A DNA stretch of 64,000 nt from Pseudoxanthomonas wuyuanensis (GCF_900215535.1 NZ_OCND01000001.1:124001-188000), one strand, 5' to 3'; numbered from the stretch's first letter, positions 8,651-18,095 are shown. Numbers and translations: made by a program. Notes: a model not told the origin generated them from the letters alone.

Positions 8651-10087
8651 CTAGCCGGTACTGTGCCTGATCACCATCAGCCGCAGTTCGCTCATGTCCT
8701 CGATGGCGAACTTGACGCCCTCGCGGCCCAGGCCCGAATCCTTGACTCCGCCGTAGGGCATGTTGTCGACGCGGAAGCTGGGCACGTCGCCGACGATCAC
8801 GCCGCCCACCTCCAGCCGGTCCCAGGCCTGCATCGCATGCGCCAGGCTGTCGCTGAAAACGCCGGCCTGCAGGCCGAAATCCGAATCGTTGACCGCGGCG
8901 ATGGCGGCATCGAAATCCTCGAAGCGCTCCAGCAGCGCGACCGGCGCAAAGGCTTCCTGGCGCTGCAGCTCGCAGTCGTGCGGCACGTTTTCCAGCAGCG
9001 CGGCCTGCAGCATGTTGCCGTTGCGCTTGCCGCCGACCAGCAGGTTGGCGCCGGCCAGCTGCGCCTTGCCGATCCAGCCTTCTATCTTCTTGGCCGCCGC
9101 CTCGTCGATCATCGGGCCGATGAACGTGTCTTCCTGTTTCGGGTCGCCCATCACCAGCGCGCCAATCCTTTTCACCAGCTTGTCGCGCAGCGCATCGTAG
9201 ATGTCGGCATGGGCCAGGATGCGCTGCACGCTGATGCAGCTCTGCCCGGACTGGTAGTAGGCGCCGAACACCAGCCGCTCGACCACCGCATCCAGCTTGC
9301 CGGCCTGGTCGCCATCGACGATGCAGGCGGCGTTGCCGCCCAGCTCCAAGGTGACCTTCTTGCGCCCGGCGCGCGCCTTGAACTCCCATCCGATCAGGCC
9401 GCCGGTGAACGACAGCAGCTTGATGCGGTCGTCCTCGATCAGCGGCGCGGCATCCTCGTTGGAACAGCAGAAGATCGAAAACGCGCCCTTGGGCAGATCG
9501 GTCTCGGCCAGGATTTCGCCGATGATCAGCGCGCCGACCGGCGTCTTGCCGGCCGGCTTGAGCACGAACGGGCAGCCGGCGGCGATGGCCGGGGCGACCT
9601 TGTGCGCGACCAGGTTGAGCGGAAAGTTGAACGGCGTGATCAGGCTGCACACGCCTATCGGCACCCGCTTGCAGATGCCGCGGTAGCCGCGCGTGCGTTC
9701 GGAGATTTCCAGGTTCTGGACCTGGCCGTCGATGCGCACCGATTCCTCGGCGGCGATGCGGAAAGTGTCGATCAGCCGCGACACTTCGCCGCGCGCGTCC
9801 TTGATCGGCTTGCCGGCCTCGACGCACAGCGCCAGCGCCAGTTCCTCGGCGCGTTCGCGGAAGCGGCTGACGCAGTGCTCCAGCACGGCCTGCCGCTTGT
9901 ACGGCGGAAACGCGGCCATCGCCGGGGCGGCGTCCACCGCCGCGGCAATGGCTTTTTCGATGATTGCCGCATCGGCCATCGCCACGCGGGTGGCGACTTC
10001 GCCGGAATACTTGTCCAGTACGTCGAGATCGGCGTTGGCGGCGACTGCGGTGTTGGCCAGGTATAGCGGGTAGCTCGGTTTCAGCAT
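8651..10087 (-). CDS. Aldehyde dehydrogenase family protein
   Basis: 478 residues, standard length for the NAD(P)-dependent ALDH superfamily. Visible landmarks: VPIGVCSLITPFNFPLNL and the cofactor-binding lysine region FVLKPAGKTP; the glycine motif SFTGG with the general base Glu in VTLELGGNAA; the catalytic Cys in YQSGQSCISVQR; and PVALLERFED plus PYGGVKDSGLGREG near the end. The sequence falls near lactaldehyde, succinate-semialdehyde and non-phosphorylating glyceraldehyde-3-phosphate dehydrogenases, so the substrate cannot be assigned. It sits 24 bp downstream of the ThDP enzyme gene on the same strand. A two-gene operon handling a decarboxylation or condensation product is likely, for example an aldehyde released by the upstream enzyme. 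Confidence 0.9.
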   Translation of the reverse strand: MLKPSYPLYLANTAVAANADLDVLDKYSGEVATRVAMADAAIIEKAIAAAVDAAPAMAAFPPYKRQAVLEHCVSRFRERAEELALALCVEAGKPIKDARGEVSRLIDTFRIAAEESVRIDGQVQNLEISERTRGYRGICKRVPIGVCSLITPFNFPLNLVAHKVAPAIAAGCPFVLKPAGKTPVGALIIGEILAETDLPKGAFSIFCCSNEDAAPLIEDDRIKLLSFTGGLIGWEFKARAGRKKVTLELGGNAACIVDGDQAGKLDAVVERLVFGAYYQSGQSCISVQRILAHADIYDALRDKLVKRIGALVMGDPKQEDTFIGPMIDEAAAKKIEGWIGKAQLAGANLLVGGKRNGNMLQAALLENVPHDCELQRQEAFAPVALLERFEDFDAAIAAVNDSDFGLQAGVFSDSLAHAMQAWDRLEVGGVIVGDVPSFRVDNMPYGGVKDSGLGREGVKFAIEDMSELRLMVIRHSTG

Positions 10088-10111
10088 CGGGAGTCTCCAA
10101 GGCGTGGCGCG

Positions 10112-11752
10112 TCAGAGCGCATCGGCGCGCTCGCGCAGTTCGTGATTGAGGATGCGGACGTTCTGCGAATAGTCCACCGGCAGATCGATCAGGTGCACGC
10201 CGTCCTCGGCCAGGCAGCGCGCCAGCAGCGGCGCGAAAGCGTCGGCCGAACCCGGGCGGTGGCCGTGGGCGCCGTAGCTTTCGGCGTATTTGACGAAATC
10301 CGGATTGCCCAGCGTCATGGCGTAGTCGCCGAAGCCCATCTCTTCCTGCTTCCAGCGGATCATGCCCAGCGCATCGTCGCGCAGCACCAGCACGGTCAGG
10401 TTCAGGCCAAGCCGCACGCAGGTTTCCAGTTCCTGCGAATTCATCATGAAGCCGCCATCGCCGCACACCGCCAGCACCTTGCGTTCGGGGTGCAGCAGCG
10501 CGGCGGCCATCGCCGACGGCAGGCCGGCGCCCATCGTCGCCAGCGCGTTGTCCAGCAGCAGCGTATTGGGCCGGGCGGCGCGGTAGTTGCGGGCGAACCA
10601 CAGCTTGTAGATGCCGTTGTCCAGGCAGACGAAATCCTGTTCGCCCATGCAGCGGCGGATGTCGGCCACCACCCGCTGCGGCAGCATCGGGAAGCGTGGG
10701 TCGTCGCCGCCTTCGCGGACCTGGTCGCACAGCGCCTGGCGGACGCGGTCGAAGAACGAGAAATCCCAGTGCGGCGAAGGTTCCAGTTCGTTCTGCAGCC
10801 GCCACATCGTGTTGGCGATGTCGCCGACCAGTTCGATCTGCGGGAAGTAGACGCTGTCGACCTCGGCGCTGACGTAGTTGATGTGGATGACGGTGCGGCG
10901 GCCTTCGCGCATGAAGAACGGCGGCTTCTCGACCACGTCGTGGCCGACCATCAGGATCAGGTCCGCCGCGGCGATGGCGCGGTGCACATAGTCGCCATCG
11001 GACAGCGCGGCGCAGCCCAGCCAGAGCGGGTGGTTCTCGTCGACCACGCCCTTGCCCATCTGGGTGGCGCAGAACGGCACGCCCAGCGTGTCGACGAAGC
11101 GCTGCAGCATGCGCGAGGAGGTCTTGCGGTTGGCGCCGGCGCCGATCAGCAGCAGCGGATGCTTCGCTTTTTCCAGCGCGCGCCGGGCCATCACGATGGC
11201 CTTCTGGTCTGCGACCGGACGGCGCGAATGGCTGGCCGGCAGCAGCAGCGCGTCGCAGTCTTCGCGGGCGATGTCTTCCGGCAGTTCCAGGTGGGTGGCG
11301 CCGGGGCGCTCCTCGGCGGCGCGGCGGAACGCTTCGCGCACCTTGGCCGGGATGCCGGCGGCGGCGACGATCTGGCGGGTGTACTTGGTGATCGGCCGCA
11401 TCATGTCGACCACGTCGATGATCTGGAACGCGCCCTGCTTGCTGCTGCGGATAGGCTTTTGCCCGGTCAGCATCAGCATCGGCATGGCGCCCAGTTGGGC
11501 GTAGGCCGCGGCGGTGACCAGGTTGGTCGCGCCCGGGCCCAGGGTGGACAGGCAGACGCCGGGTTTGCCGGTCAGCCGGCCCAGGGTGGCGGCCATGAAG
11601 CCGGCGGCCTGTTCGTGGCGGGTCACCACCATGCGGATGGGGGAGTGGCGCAGGGATTCCAGCAGGTCCAGGTTTTCCTCGCCGGGCACGCCGAAAATGT
11701 ACTCGACGCCCTCGGCTTCCAACGCGCGGACGAACAAATCGGAGGCTTTCAT
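10112..11752 (-). CDS. Acetolactate-synthase-like thiamine diphosphate enzyme
   Basis: 546 residues. A three-domain ThDP enzyme: N-terminal PYR domain with the catalytic Glu in VVTRHEQAAGFMA, the central domain, and a C-terminal PP domain with the ThDP/Mg motif GDGGFMMNSQELETCVRLG. The segment MLTGQKPIRSSKQGAFQIID and RPITKYTRQI resemble the catabolic AlsS / large-subunit acetolactate synthases. No small regulatory subunit gene lies next to it, which fits a catabolic or divergent enzyme rather than IlvB. The likely reaction is condensation of two pyruvates to acetolactate plus CO2. A pyruvate-decarboxylase-like activity feeding the adjacent aldehyde dehydrogenase cannot be excluded. I chose ATG 11752 (MKASDLFVRA), where homologues begin; ATG 11761 is also in frame. 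Confidence 0.85.
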   Translation of the reverse strand: MKASDLFVRALEAEGVEYIFGVPGEENLDLLESLRHSPIRMVVTRHEQAAGFMAATLGRLTGKPGVCLSTLGPGATNLVTAAAYAQLGAMPMLMLTGQKPIRSSKQGAFQIIDVVDMMRPITKYTRQIVAAAGIPAKVREAFRRAAEERPGATHLELPEDIAREDCDALLLPASHSRRPVADQKAIVMARRALEKAKHPLLLIGAGANRKTSSRMLQRFVDTLGVPFCATQMGKGVVDENHPLWLGCAALSDGDYVHRAIAAADLILMVGHDVVEKPPFFMREGRRTVIHINYVSAEVDSVYFPQIELVGDIANTMWRLQNELEPSPHWDFSFFDRVRQALCDQVREGGDDPRFPMLPQRVVADIRRCMGEQDFVCLDNGIYKLWFARNYRAARPNTLLLDNALATMGAGLPSAMAAALLHPERKVLAVCGDGGFMMNSQELETCVRLGLNLTVLVLRDDALGMIRWKQEEMGFGDYAMTLGNPDFVKYAESYGAHGHRPGSADAFAPLLARCLAEDGVHLIDLPVDYSQNVRILNHELRERADAL

Positions 11753-11889
11753 GCGGGGCATGGTCCGGTGCGGGTTCAGCCGACAGTATGCCGGCGCGGC
11801 CGCAACACCGTGTTAGGGATGGATGCAGAGCCGTCGCAGGATTTGCTTCCGCGTGCGGGAAGTGGCGGAGAACGGTCTAAAATAGCCGC

Positions 11890-13155
11890 ATGAACGACGC
11901 CGTCAGCTCCCCCCCGTCTCCCGCCAGCGCCGCCGCCTCGCCGCGCCGGATTACCCAGGCCGTCTCCATCGGAGAGATCAAGGTCGGCGGCGGCCATCCG
12001 GTGGTCGTGCAGTCGATGACCAACACCGATACCGCCGATATCGCCTCCAGCGTCAGGCAGGTGGCCGAACTGTGGCGCGCCGGTTCGGAACTGGTGCGGC
12101 TGACGGTCAACAACCCCGAGTCGGCCGCCGCCATTCCGCGCATCCGCGAAAAGCTGGACATGATGGGCGTGCCGGTGCCGCTGATTGGCGACTTCCATTA
12201 CAACGGCCATCAGCTGCTGGCCGGCGAACCGGCCTGCGCGCAGGCGCTGGCCAAGTACCGCATCAACCCGGGCAACGTCGGTTTCGGCAAGAAGCGCGAT
12301 ACCCAGTTCGCGCAACTGATCGAATTCGCCATCCAGTACGGCAAGCCGGTGCGCATCGGCGCCAACTGGGGCTCGCTGGACCAGTCGCTGGCCGCGCAGC
12401 TGATGGACGAGAACGCCAAGCGCGCCGATCCGTGGGACGCCGGCCATGTGCTGCGCGAGGCGCTGATCAGATCCGCGCTGGATTCGGCCGAACGCGCGGT
12501 CGAGATCGGCCTGCCGCGCGACCGCATCGTGCTGTCGGCCAAGGTCAGCGGCGTGCAGGAGCTGATCGCGGTCTATCGCGACCTTGCGCAGCGTTCGGAT
12601 TTCGCCCTGCACCTGGGGCTGACCGAAGCAGGTATCGGCAGCAAGGGCATCGTGGCCTCGTCGGCGGCACTGGCGGTGCTGCTGCAGGAAGGCATCGGCG
12701 ACACCATCCGCATTTCGCTGACGCCCGAGCCGGGCCAGTCGCGCACGCAGGAGGTGATCGTCGCACAGGAACTGCTGCAGACCACGGGCCAGCGCGCGTT
12801 CACCCCCATGGTCACCGCCTGCCCGGGTTGCGGGCGCACCACGTCCGAGTTCTTCCAGGAACTGGCCAAGGTGGTGCAGGAGCATGTGCGCGGCAGGATG
12901 CCGGAATGGAAGATCAGCCACCCCGGCGCGGAGAACATGACGCTGGCGGTGATGGGCTGCGTGGTCAACGGCCCAGGCGAATCGCGCCATGCCAATATCG
13001 GCATCTCGCTGCCGGGCACCGGCGAGGCGCCGGCGGCGCCGGTATTCGTCGATGGCGAAAAGAGCGTGACGCTGCGCGGAGAAAATATCGCGCAGGAATT
13101 CGTCGCCCTGATCGACAACTACGTCGAAACCCGGTATGCGCGTAGCGCCGGCTGA
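11890..13155 (+). CDS. ispG: 4-hydroxy-3-methylbut-2-en-1-yl diphosphate synthase (GcpE)
   Basis: 421 residues. Penultimate step of the non-mevalonate (MEP) isoprenoid pathway, a reductive dehydration of MEcPP to HMBPP using a [4Fe-4S] cluster. Seen: [14 protein letters not shown] near the start, the TIM-barrel segment [22 protein letters not shown] and [16 protein letters not shown]. The C-terminal cluster-binding cysteines are in [13 protein letters not shown] and [20 protein letters not shown]. Length and motifs are those of the short bacterial form. The first 18 residues are Ser/Pro/Ala-rich. It is divergent from the acetolactate-synthase-like gene, with a 137-bp promoter-bearing gap. The next gene overlaps its 3' end by 20 bases. 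Confidence 0.97.
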   Translation: MNDAVSSPPSPASAAASPRRITQAVSIGEIKVGGGHPVVVQSMTNTDTADIASSVRQVAELWRAGSELVRLTVNNPESAAAIPRIREKLDMMGVPVPLIGDFHYNGHQLLAGEPACAQALAKYRINPGNVGFGKKRDTQFAQLIEFAIQYGKPVRIGANWGSLDQSLAAQLMDENAKRADPWDAGHVLREALIRSALDSAERAVEIGLPRDRIVLSAKVSGVQELIAVYRDLAQRSDFALHLGLTEAGIGSKGIVASSAALAVLLQEGIGDTIRISLTPEPGQSRTQEVIVAQELLQTTGQRAFTPMVTACPGCGRTTSEFFQELAKVVQEHVRGRMPEWKISHPGAENMTLAVMGCVVNGPGESRHANIGISLPGTGEAPAAPVFVDGEKSVTLRGENIAQEFVALIDNYVETRYARSAG

Positions 13156-13861
13156 GGCCGTGGCGCAGGGCAGGCGGATCATCGCGGCGATTTTCCGCGA
13201 CCACGGCTTGCGCATTGCGCTTCTGTTCTTCGGATTGCTGGTGCCGCTGTGGGTGTTCGTTGAACTGGCCGACGAGATCCACGAACTGGAGACGTTCTAT
13301 TTCGACGAACCACTGCTGTGGGGCGCCAATGGCATGGCCGCACCGTTGCTGGACCGAACTGCCGTGGCGGTGTCGGCGATAGGCTATCAGTACGGCGTGG
13401 TTCCGCTGGACAGCCTGATCGTGCTGGCGCTGCTGTACGCGCGACGTTGGCGCGAGGCGGTGTTCGCCGGCGTTTCGTTCGCCGGTTCGGCACTGCTGAA
13501 TCTGGCCACCAAGCAGTTCTTCCAGCGCGACCGGCCTTCGCTGTGGGAGTCGATTGCTCCGGAAACCACCTTCAGTTTCCCCAGCGGCCACGCGATGGGG
13601 TCGATGAGCCTGGCGATGGTGGCCATCCTGCTGGCCGCCCCTACGCGCTGGCGCTGGCCGGCGTTGCTGCTGGCCGGCCTGTTCGTCCTGGCGGTCGGCG
13701 CCTCGCGCGTCTACCTGGGCGTGCATTACCCGTCCGACATCCTTGGCGGCTGGGCGGCGGGCATGGCCTGGGTGGCGGGCGTCTACCTGCTGCTGTACGG
13801 CGTGCATCGGCGCCCCTGGCATCCGCTGCCCCGCCGCAGTGGCGGCGACCGGTTGCGCTAG
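13136..13861 (+). CDS. PAP2-family phosphatase, integral membrane
   Basis: 241 residues with about six transmembrane helices. The three-part PAP2 (type 2 phosphatidic acid phosphatase) signature is complete: KQFFQRDRP (motif 1), [11 protein letters not shown] (motif 2, catalytic His) and [16 protein letters not shown] (motif 3). Family members remove phosphate from lipid phosphates such as phosphatidic acid, PGP or undecaprenyl diphosphate, with the active site on the periplasmic face. Which lipid is used here cannot be told. The start overlaps the ispG 3' end by 20 bp, so it is probably translated from the same message. A link to undecaprenyl diphosphate recycling would be a reasonable but unproven guess. 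Confidence 0.9.
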   Translation: MRVAPAEAVAQGRRIIAAIFRDHGLRIALLFFGLLVPLWVFVELADEIHELETFYFDEPLLWGANGMAAPLLDRTAVAVSAIGYQYGVVPLDSLIVLALLYARRWREAVFAGVSFAGSALLNLATKQFFQRDRPSLWESIAPETTFSFPSGHAMGSMSLAMVAILLAAPTRWRWPALLLAGLFVLAVGASRVYLGVHYPSDILGGWAAGMAWVAGVYLLLYGVHRRPWHPLPRRSGGDRLR

Positions 13862-13890
13862 CGGCAGCGCATCGCTGTTTGAGCGGGTTC

Positions 13891-14526
13891 TCAGGGCGTG
13901 TACGCGCGCTCGCGTTCCTGCTGCAGGCGCTGGCGCAGGTACTGGTCGCGGGTAAGCCCGGCAGGCATCGCCGTCATCGCCATCACCTCGGCAACAATCT
14001 GGCGTTCGCGCGATTTGTAGGACTGGAAGCTCGGGTCGGCCTGTTGCCTGGCCAGGTGATCGGCCATGCCGCGTTCGGCGCGCAGGCGGTAGCGCTCCAT
14101 CAGATCGGCGATCCGCATGGCCTGTTCCTCGCCATCGGCAATGGTGGCCTTGATCAGCCCGGTGCGCAGCAGCAGCGCTTCGCCGGCGGACAGTCCGCCG
14201 CTTTGCTCGTAGCGATCGATGTCCGCCGACAGTTCGCGTGCGCGTTCGGAGCGCTGCACGGCTCCCAACGTGCCGGCCGTGCGCAGGAACTCGCGCGCCT
14301 GCCGTTCGAAACGCTGCCGCTGCCGGTAGCGGCGCGCCGGCTCCGATTCGGCGATCCCGGCAAGCGCGGCGGCTGGCGGCGCTGCCGATGGCGGTTGCGC
14401 GGCGGCGGTTACCGGCGCCGCGTTGGCCGTGGCGGCGCTCGCCGGCGCGTGCCGCGGCATCCATACCGCCGCCACGATCAGCAGCCATCCCAGCACAACG
14501 ATAAGAACGGATGCGAACTTCTTCAT
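13891..14526 (-). CDS. Membrane-anchored helical protein, lipase-chaperone-like layout (unknown function)
   Basis: 211 residues. One N-terminal transmembrane segment (FASVLIVVLGWLLIVAAVW, residues 4-22) is followed by an Ala/Pro-rich linker to about residue 55. A charged, strongly helical domain then runs to the end (RRYRQRQRFERQAREFL ... SYKSRERQIVAEVM ... DQYLRQRLQQERERAY). I do not recognise a named family. The layout of single anchor, flexible Ala/Pro linker and extended helical periplasmic domain is that of lipase-specific foldases (Lif), and the closing RDQYLRQRLQQ-type segment is reminiscent of them. It lies 64 bp downstream of a secreted hydrolase on the same strand. A dedicated chaperone for that enzyme is therefore an inference worth testing. 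Confidence 0.7.
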   Translation of the reverse strand: MKKFASVLIVVLGWLLIVAAVWMPRHAPASAATANAAPVTAAAQPPSAAPPAAALAGIAESEPARRYRQRQRFERQAREFLRTAGTLGAVQRSERARELSADIDRYEQSGGLSAGEALLLRTGLIKATIADGEEQAMRIADLMERYRLRAERGMADHLARQQADPSFQSYKSRERQIVAEVMAMTAMPAGLTRDQYLRQRLQQERERAYTP

Positions 14527-14550
14527 GCAGGCGTTTCCGCAGGCGGCGGG

Positions 14551-14578
14551 TGCCCGAACCGCGCCGGCGATTCGGGCA
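14551..14578 (-). terminator. GC-rich hairpin between esterase gene and its downstream partner
   Basis: Perfect 8-bp inverted repeat TGCCCGAA (14551-14558) and TTCGGGCA (14571-14578) with a 12-base loop, 12 bases after the stop codon of the pectinacetylesterase-like gene. No T-run follows on either strand. It could act as a partial terminator or a processing hairpin that lowers expression of the following gene. Confidence 0.4.
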
Positions 14579-14589
14579 GGCCGCTTCTA

Positions 14590-15996
14590 TCAACCCAGCA
14601 GCTGATCCACCAGCCAGTACAGCAGGTTGAACGGTTTGGCGCGGTCGGCGGCATCGTCTTCCTCGCTGGCGTCCAGCACCTTGCCCTGGCCGTCGAGTAC
14701 GTTGTCGATGAAGTGCTTCAGCTGCAGATTCTGCGCCTGAATGTCGGCGTTCTTGAAGTCGACAATCGTCGTGCAATGGCTTTCGTTCAGGGCGCGGTAC
14801 TGCGGAAAATAGCCGCCGAAGTTGTCCAGCCCGTTCAGCCGCTGCGCCAGCCGCGCGGTATCGATGTCCCAGCGCGCATGGATCAGCGCCTCCTTGGCCT
14901 GCTGGCTGGGCGTATCGCCGATTTCGGGATAGAAACGCTCGTACGAATACGAGGAATAGTTCAGATCCTTCCAGAAGTGGGTATGGCCCAGGCGGTCGGC
15001 CGGGTACTTGGCCGACAGCGCGGTGTACAGGGAGCCCAGTTCGCCCAGATCGAACTGCGGCATGCCGCTGGCCAGGTACGGCAACGGGCCGCCCGGCGCA
15101 TCCAGGCCCCAGGCGTTGCGTATCAGCGCCATCAGCGGCTGCGAGGGAAACTGCGCCGGATCGCCGTTTGCCGGGGTCGGGAAAATCGGGCCGGAATCGT
15201 CGATCAGATAGCCGCGCGTCGGTGCGATGTCGCGGCGGGTCGGGTGGTAGCTGGTCAGGCTGCCGGCGCCGCCGGCGCTGCAGCCGGTGGACAGCATCTG
15301 GGTGGGACGCGGCAGGTTGTCCTTCAGCCAACCGGTCACCGCACGCACGTTGCGAAGGCCGTTGTGATGCCAGATCAGCGGGGCGTTCTGGCCACTGGGG
15401 TCGTCATAGACCGCAACCCGGTCGCCGCTGTAGATGTCGCCGGTGCAGTACGGCACATAGACCATGTTCCAGCCCTGGGTCTTGACCGCATCGAACGGAC
15501 TGACCCGGGTGACGAACGGACTGACCAGGCTGGAGCCGGGGTTGAGCAGGCTCATGTAGTCGTCGGGGATGCCGTTGGGATTGCGCGCGCCGCGGATACC
15601 GCTCTGGCCGCTGCAACTGGCGTAATCCCAGCAGGCGCCGCCGCCTTCCATGTAGATGATGGTGTTGCGGGTGTCGGCCACGCGGTTGACGAAGAACTTG
15701 TACGGCGAGCCGTCGCCGCAGACCGCACCGGTTTCCGGCGCCAACTGCACGGTCTGCCACTGGCTGTAGGCGCCGGGACTGAAACCATCGGAAAAACCGC
15801 TGGGATTGGCCAGCAGCGGGTAAGGCCCCTGGCGCTGGGCCGCGGTCACCTTGTTGTCCGCCTTCGGCGGCGACACCAGGTTGACCAGGGTCTGCCAGAA
15901 ACCGTAGTCGCCTTCCTCGGCTTTCAGCGGCAGTGCGACGAGCAGCGTCACCGCGGCGGCGGTCAGCGCTACCGGGATGCGTCCGGATACGGCCAT
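14590..15996 (-). CDS. Secreted pectinacetylesterase-family hydrolase (vtpJ-like)
   Basis: 468 residues with a Sec signal peptide (MAVSGRIPVALTAAAVTLLV, cleavage near ALPLKA-EE). The mature part has pectinacetylesterase/Notum landmarks: YMEGGGACWD early (oxyanion-hole region), the nucleophile motif STGCSAGGAGS, LIDDSGP, and an acid/base His candidate in NESHCTTIVDF. This family hydrolyses acyl esters on polysaccharides or lipidated proteins. Bacterial members of this subtype, annotated vtpJ-therm, have no firm substrate. I chose ATG 15996 because GGAGG lies 8 bases upstream; an in-frame ATG at 16011 (MEGSIM) has no such site. The roughly 270 bp upstream (15997-16270) contains no gene I can see and should hold its promoter. 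Confidence 0.82.
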   Translation of the reverse strand: MAVSGRIPVALTAAAVTLLVALPLKAEEGDYGFWQTLVNLVSPPKADNKVTAAQRQGPYPLLANPSGFSDGFSPGAYSQWQTVQLAPETGAVCGDGSPYKFFVNRVADTRNTIIYMEGGGACWDYASCSGQSGIRGARNPNGIPDDYMSLLNPGSSLVSPFVTRVSPFDAVKTQGWNMVYVPYCTGDIYSGDRVAVYDDPSGQNAPLIWHHNGLRNVRAVTGWLKDNLPRPTQMLSTGCSAGGAGSLTSYHPTRRDIAPTRGYLIDDSGPIFPTPANGDPAQFPSQPLMALIRNAWGLDAPGGPLPYLASGMPQFDLGELGSLYTALSAKYPADRLGHTHFWKDLNYSSYSYERFYPEIGDTPSQQAKEALIHARWDIDTARLAQRLNGLDNFGGYFPQYRALNESHCTTIVDFKNADIQAQNLQLKHFIDNVLDGQGKVLDASEEDDAADRAKPFNLLYWLVDQLLG

Positions 15997-16270
15997 GATC
16001 GAACCCTCCATGAAAGATGATGGAAAGACTTCGGAAACAGGTGGGCAGCGATGCTCCCCGGCACCATACAGCGGCGCATGGATAGCACCGCGGCGGGACG
16101 GTTGCGGTGAAGGGCGCGTGATGGCGCCGAATTTGGCCGCTTACGCCCTGCCTGTGGCCGCTATTGCCCCGCCAATGCCGGCCGAGTCGGGCAGTGATCC
16201 TGCGTTGCAGCACGGCCGCCGCCGCGGCGGGTGTCCGCGGACTGTCGTAGCGGTGCGGGCGGCTGCGGCT

Positions 16271-16966
16271 TCAATCGGAAGCCAGGCTATGCAGCGCCGC
16301 GGCGCGGGCGTGCAGGGCGGTGGTATCGAACAACGGTACCGGCGCATCGTCCGCGCCGATCAGCAGGGTGATTTCGGTGCAGCCGAGGATCACCGCTTCG
16401 GCGCCGCTTTCGACCAGGCTGGCAATGACTTGCCGGTAGCGTTGGCGGGAGCTGTCGAGGATGCGGCCCTGGCACAACTCTTCGTAGATGATCCGGTGCA
16501 CGTCGTCGCGGCCGGCGGCATCGGGCACCAGCACATCGATGCCCTGCGCGCGCATCCGCTGCCGGTAGAAGTCCTGCTCCATCGTGAAGCGCGTGCCGAG
16601 CAACCCGACCCGGCTCAGGCCTGCCTGATGGATCGCGGCGGCGGTGGCATCGGCGATATGCAACAGCGGGATCGGTACGGCGGCTTCGATGCTTTCGGCC
16701 ACCTTGTGCATGGTATTGGTGCACAGGATCAGGAAGTCGGCGCCGGCCGCCTGCAGCGCCCGTGCGGCCTGCGCCATCGCCTCGCCGGCAAGTGGCCAGT
16801 CGCCGCGCCGTTGCAGTTGTTCGATGTCATGGAAGTCCACGCTGTACAGCACCAGCCTGGCCGAATGCAGCCCGCCCAACTGGTCGCGGATGGTCTGGTT
16901 GATCAGGCGGTAGTAGGGCAGGGTGGACTCCCAGCTCATGCCGCCGATCATGCCGATGGTCTTCAT
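16271..16966 (-). CDS. Aspartate/glutamate racemase family protein (YgeA-like)
   Basis: 231 residues, the usual length of YgeA-type broad-specificity amino acid racemases. These are cofactor-independent enzymes that use two thiols to interconvert L- and D-amino acids. Both catalytic cysteine motifs are present: LILCTNTMHK in the first half and VILGCTEITLLI in the second. The start MKTIGMIGGMSWEST is the family N-terminus, so ATG 16966 was chosen over ATG 16993 and the ORF start at 17101. It is divergent from the DedA-rhodanese gene, whose start is 134 bp away. The exact amino acid is not predictable; D-amino acid supply or turnover is the likely role. Confidence 0.88.
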   Translation of the reverse strand: MKTIGMIGGMSWESTLPYYRLINQTIRDQLGGLHSARLVLYSVDFHDIEQLQRRGDWPLAGEAMAQAARALQAAGADFLILCTNTMHKVAESIEAAVPIPLLHIADATAAAIHQAGLSRVGLLGTRFTMEQDFYRQRMRAQGIDVLVPDAAGRDDVHRIIYEELCQGRILDSSRQRYRQVIASLVESGAEAVILGCTEITLLIGADDAPVPLFDTTALHARAAALHSLASD

Positions 16967-17099
16967 CGATTGCGTCGCCTGCGGTTGATCCATCGCCAGC
17001 TTGCGGCGGCGTGGCGGCTTCTGTCCAGGGCGAGCGGTGCGTTGCGGCAATGCATCGTTGCGCGCGCCGCACTTGCCGCAAGCCAGGTGCGGCCGCACC

Positions 17100-18095
17100 A
17101 TGACGCAGCCGGCGCTGGACCGGCGGGTAGCCGCGAAACGGGAGGCGGACGTGCAGGAACTGGTCGAACGTTACGGCATGCTGCTGGTGTTCGCCAATGT
17201 GCTGGCGTTGTCGCTGGGACTGCCGGTGCCGGCCATGCCCACGCTGGTCCTGGTCGGTGCCAGCGTGGCGTTGCATGCCGATCCGCTGTGGCTTCCGCTG
17301 GCGGCCGTGCTGCTGGTTTCGGTAACGGCCAGCCTGATTGGCGATACCGCCTGGTACTACGCCGGACGCCGCTACGGCAACCGTACGCTGCAGTCGCTGT
17401 GCCGGCTGTCGCTGTCGCGCGACAGCTGTCTCAAGCAGACCGAACGCTTCTACGGCAGATTCGGCGTGCGGGTGCTGTCGGTGGCCAAGTTCGTGCCGGG
17501 CCTGTCGATGGTGTCGGTGCCGCTGGCCGGCGCGATGCAGGCGCGGCTGCCGCTGTTCCTGCGCTACGACGGCCTGGGCGCGGCATTGTGGGCCGGCCTG
17601 GGACTGGCGCTGGGGGCGATCTTCGCGCCGCAGGTCGAGGCCGTGCTGGAGACGCTGAGCCAGCTGGGCACCGGTGCCGGGGTCCTGGTCGGGCTGGCGC
17701 TGGCGGCCTACGTCGGGTACCGCTGGCAGCGGCGGCGCGCGCTGCTCAAGGCACTGGAATCGGCCCGGATCGAAGCCGGCGATCTGCATGGCCTGATCCA
17801 GGCCGGGCAGGCGCCGGTGGTGTTCGACATCCGCGCGCCCGGATTCCGCGACATCGATCCGTACATCATCCCGGGCGCGGTGTTCGCCGACGAGCGCAAG
17901 CTCGAAGGCATCCTGCAGACCTATCCGCGGCAGCAGAAGATCGTCATCTACTGCGCCTGTCCGGATGAAGTGTCCGCCGCATGGATGGCGGCGCGGCTGC
18001 GCGAACACCGGTTCACCGACGTGCTGCCGCTGCGCGGAGGCATCGACGCCTGGCGCGCGGCGGGGTTGCAGGTGGAACCCATCCCGGGCGGCTGA
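17100..18095 (+). CDS. DedA-family membrane protein fused to a rhodanese domain
   Basis: 331 residues. The N-terminal part is a DedA/SNARE-associated (VTT) membrane domain: GLPVPAMPTLVLVGA, then SLIGDTAWYYAGRRYG and RFGVRVLSVAKFVPGLSMVS, the two conserved DedA segments. After a helix at about residue 220 comes a cytosolic rhodanese domain of about 95 residues: VVFDIRAPGFRDIDPYIIPG, with the active-site loop starting at Cys in YCACPDEVSAAWMA. DedA proteins are lipid scramblases or transporters, for example of undecaprenyl phosphate and phosphatidylethanolamine. Rhodaneses carry sulfane sulfur. This fusion is recurrent in Proteobacteria, but its role is not established. The start is ATG 17100 (MTQPALDRR); the upstream in-frame sequence looks non-coding. 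Confidence 0.9.
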   Translation: MTQPALDRRVAAKREADVQELVERYGMLLVFANVLALSLGLPVPAMPTLVLVGASVALHADPLWLPLAAVLLVSVTASLIGDTAWYYAGRRYGNRTLQSLCRLSLSRDSCLKQTERFYGRFGVRVLSVAKFVPGLSMVSVPLAGAMQARLPLFLRYDGLGAALWAGLGLALGAIFAPQVEAVLETLSQLGTGAGVLVGLALAAYVGYRWQRRRALLKALESARIEAGDLHGLIQAGQAPVVFDIRAPGFRDIDPYIIPGAVFADERKLEGILQTYPRQQKIVIYCACPDEVSAAWMAARLREHRFTDVLPLRGGIDAWRAAGLQVEPIPGG

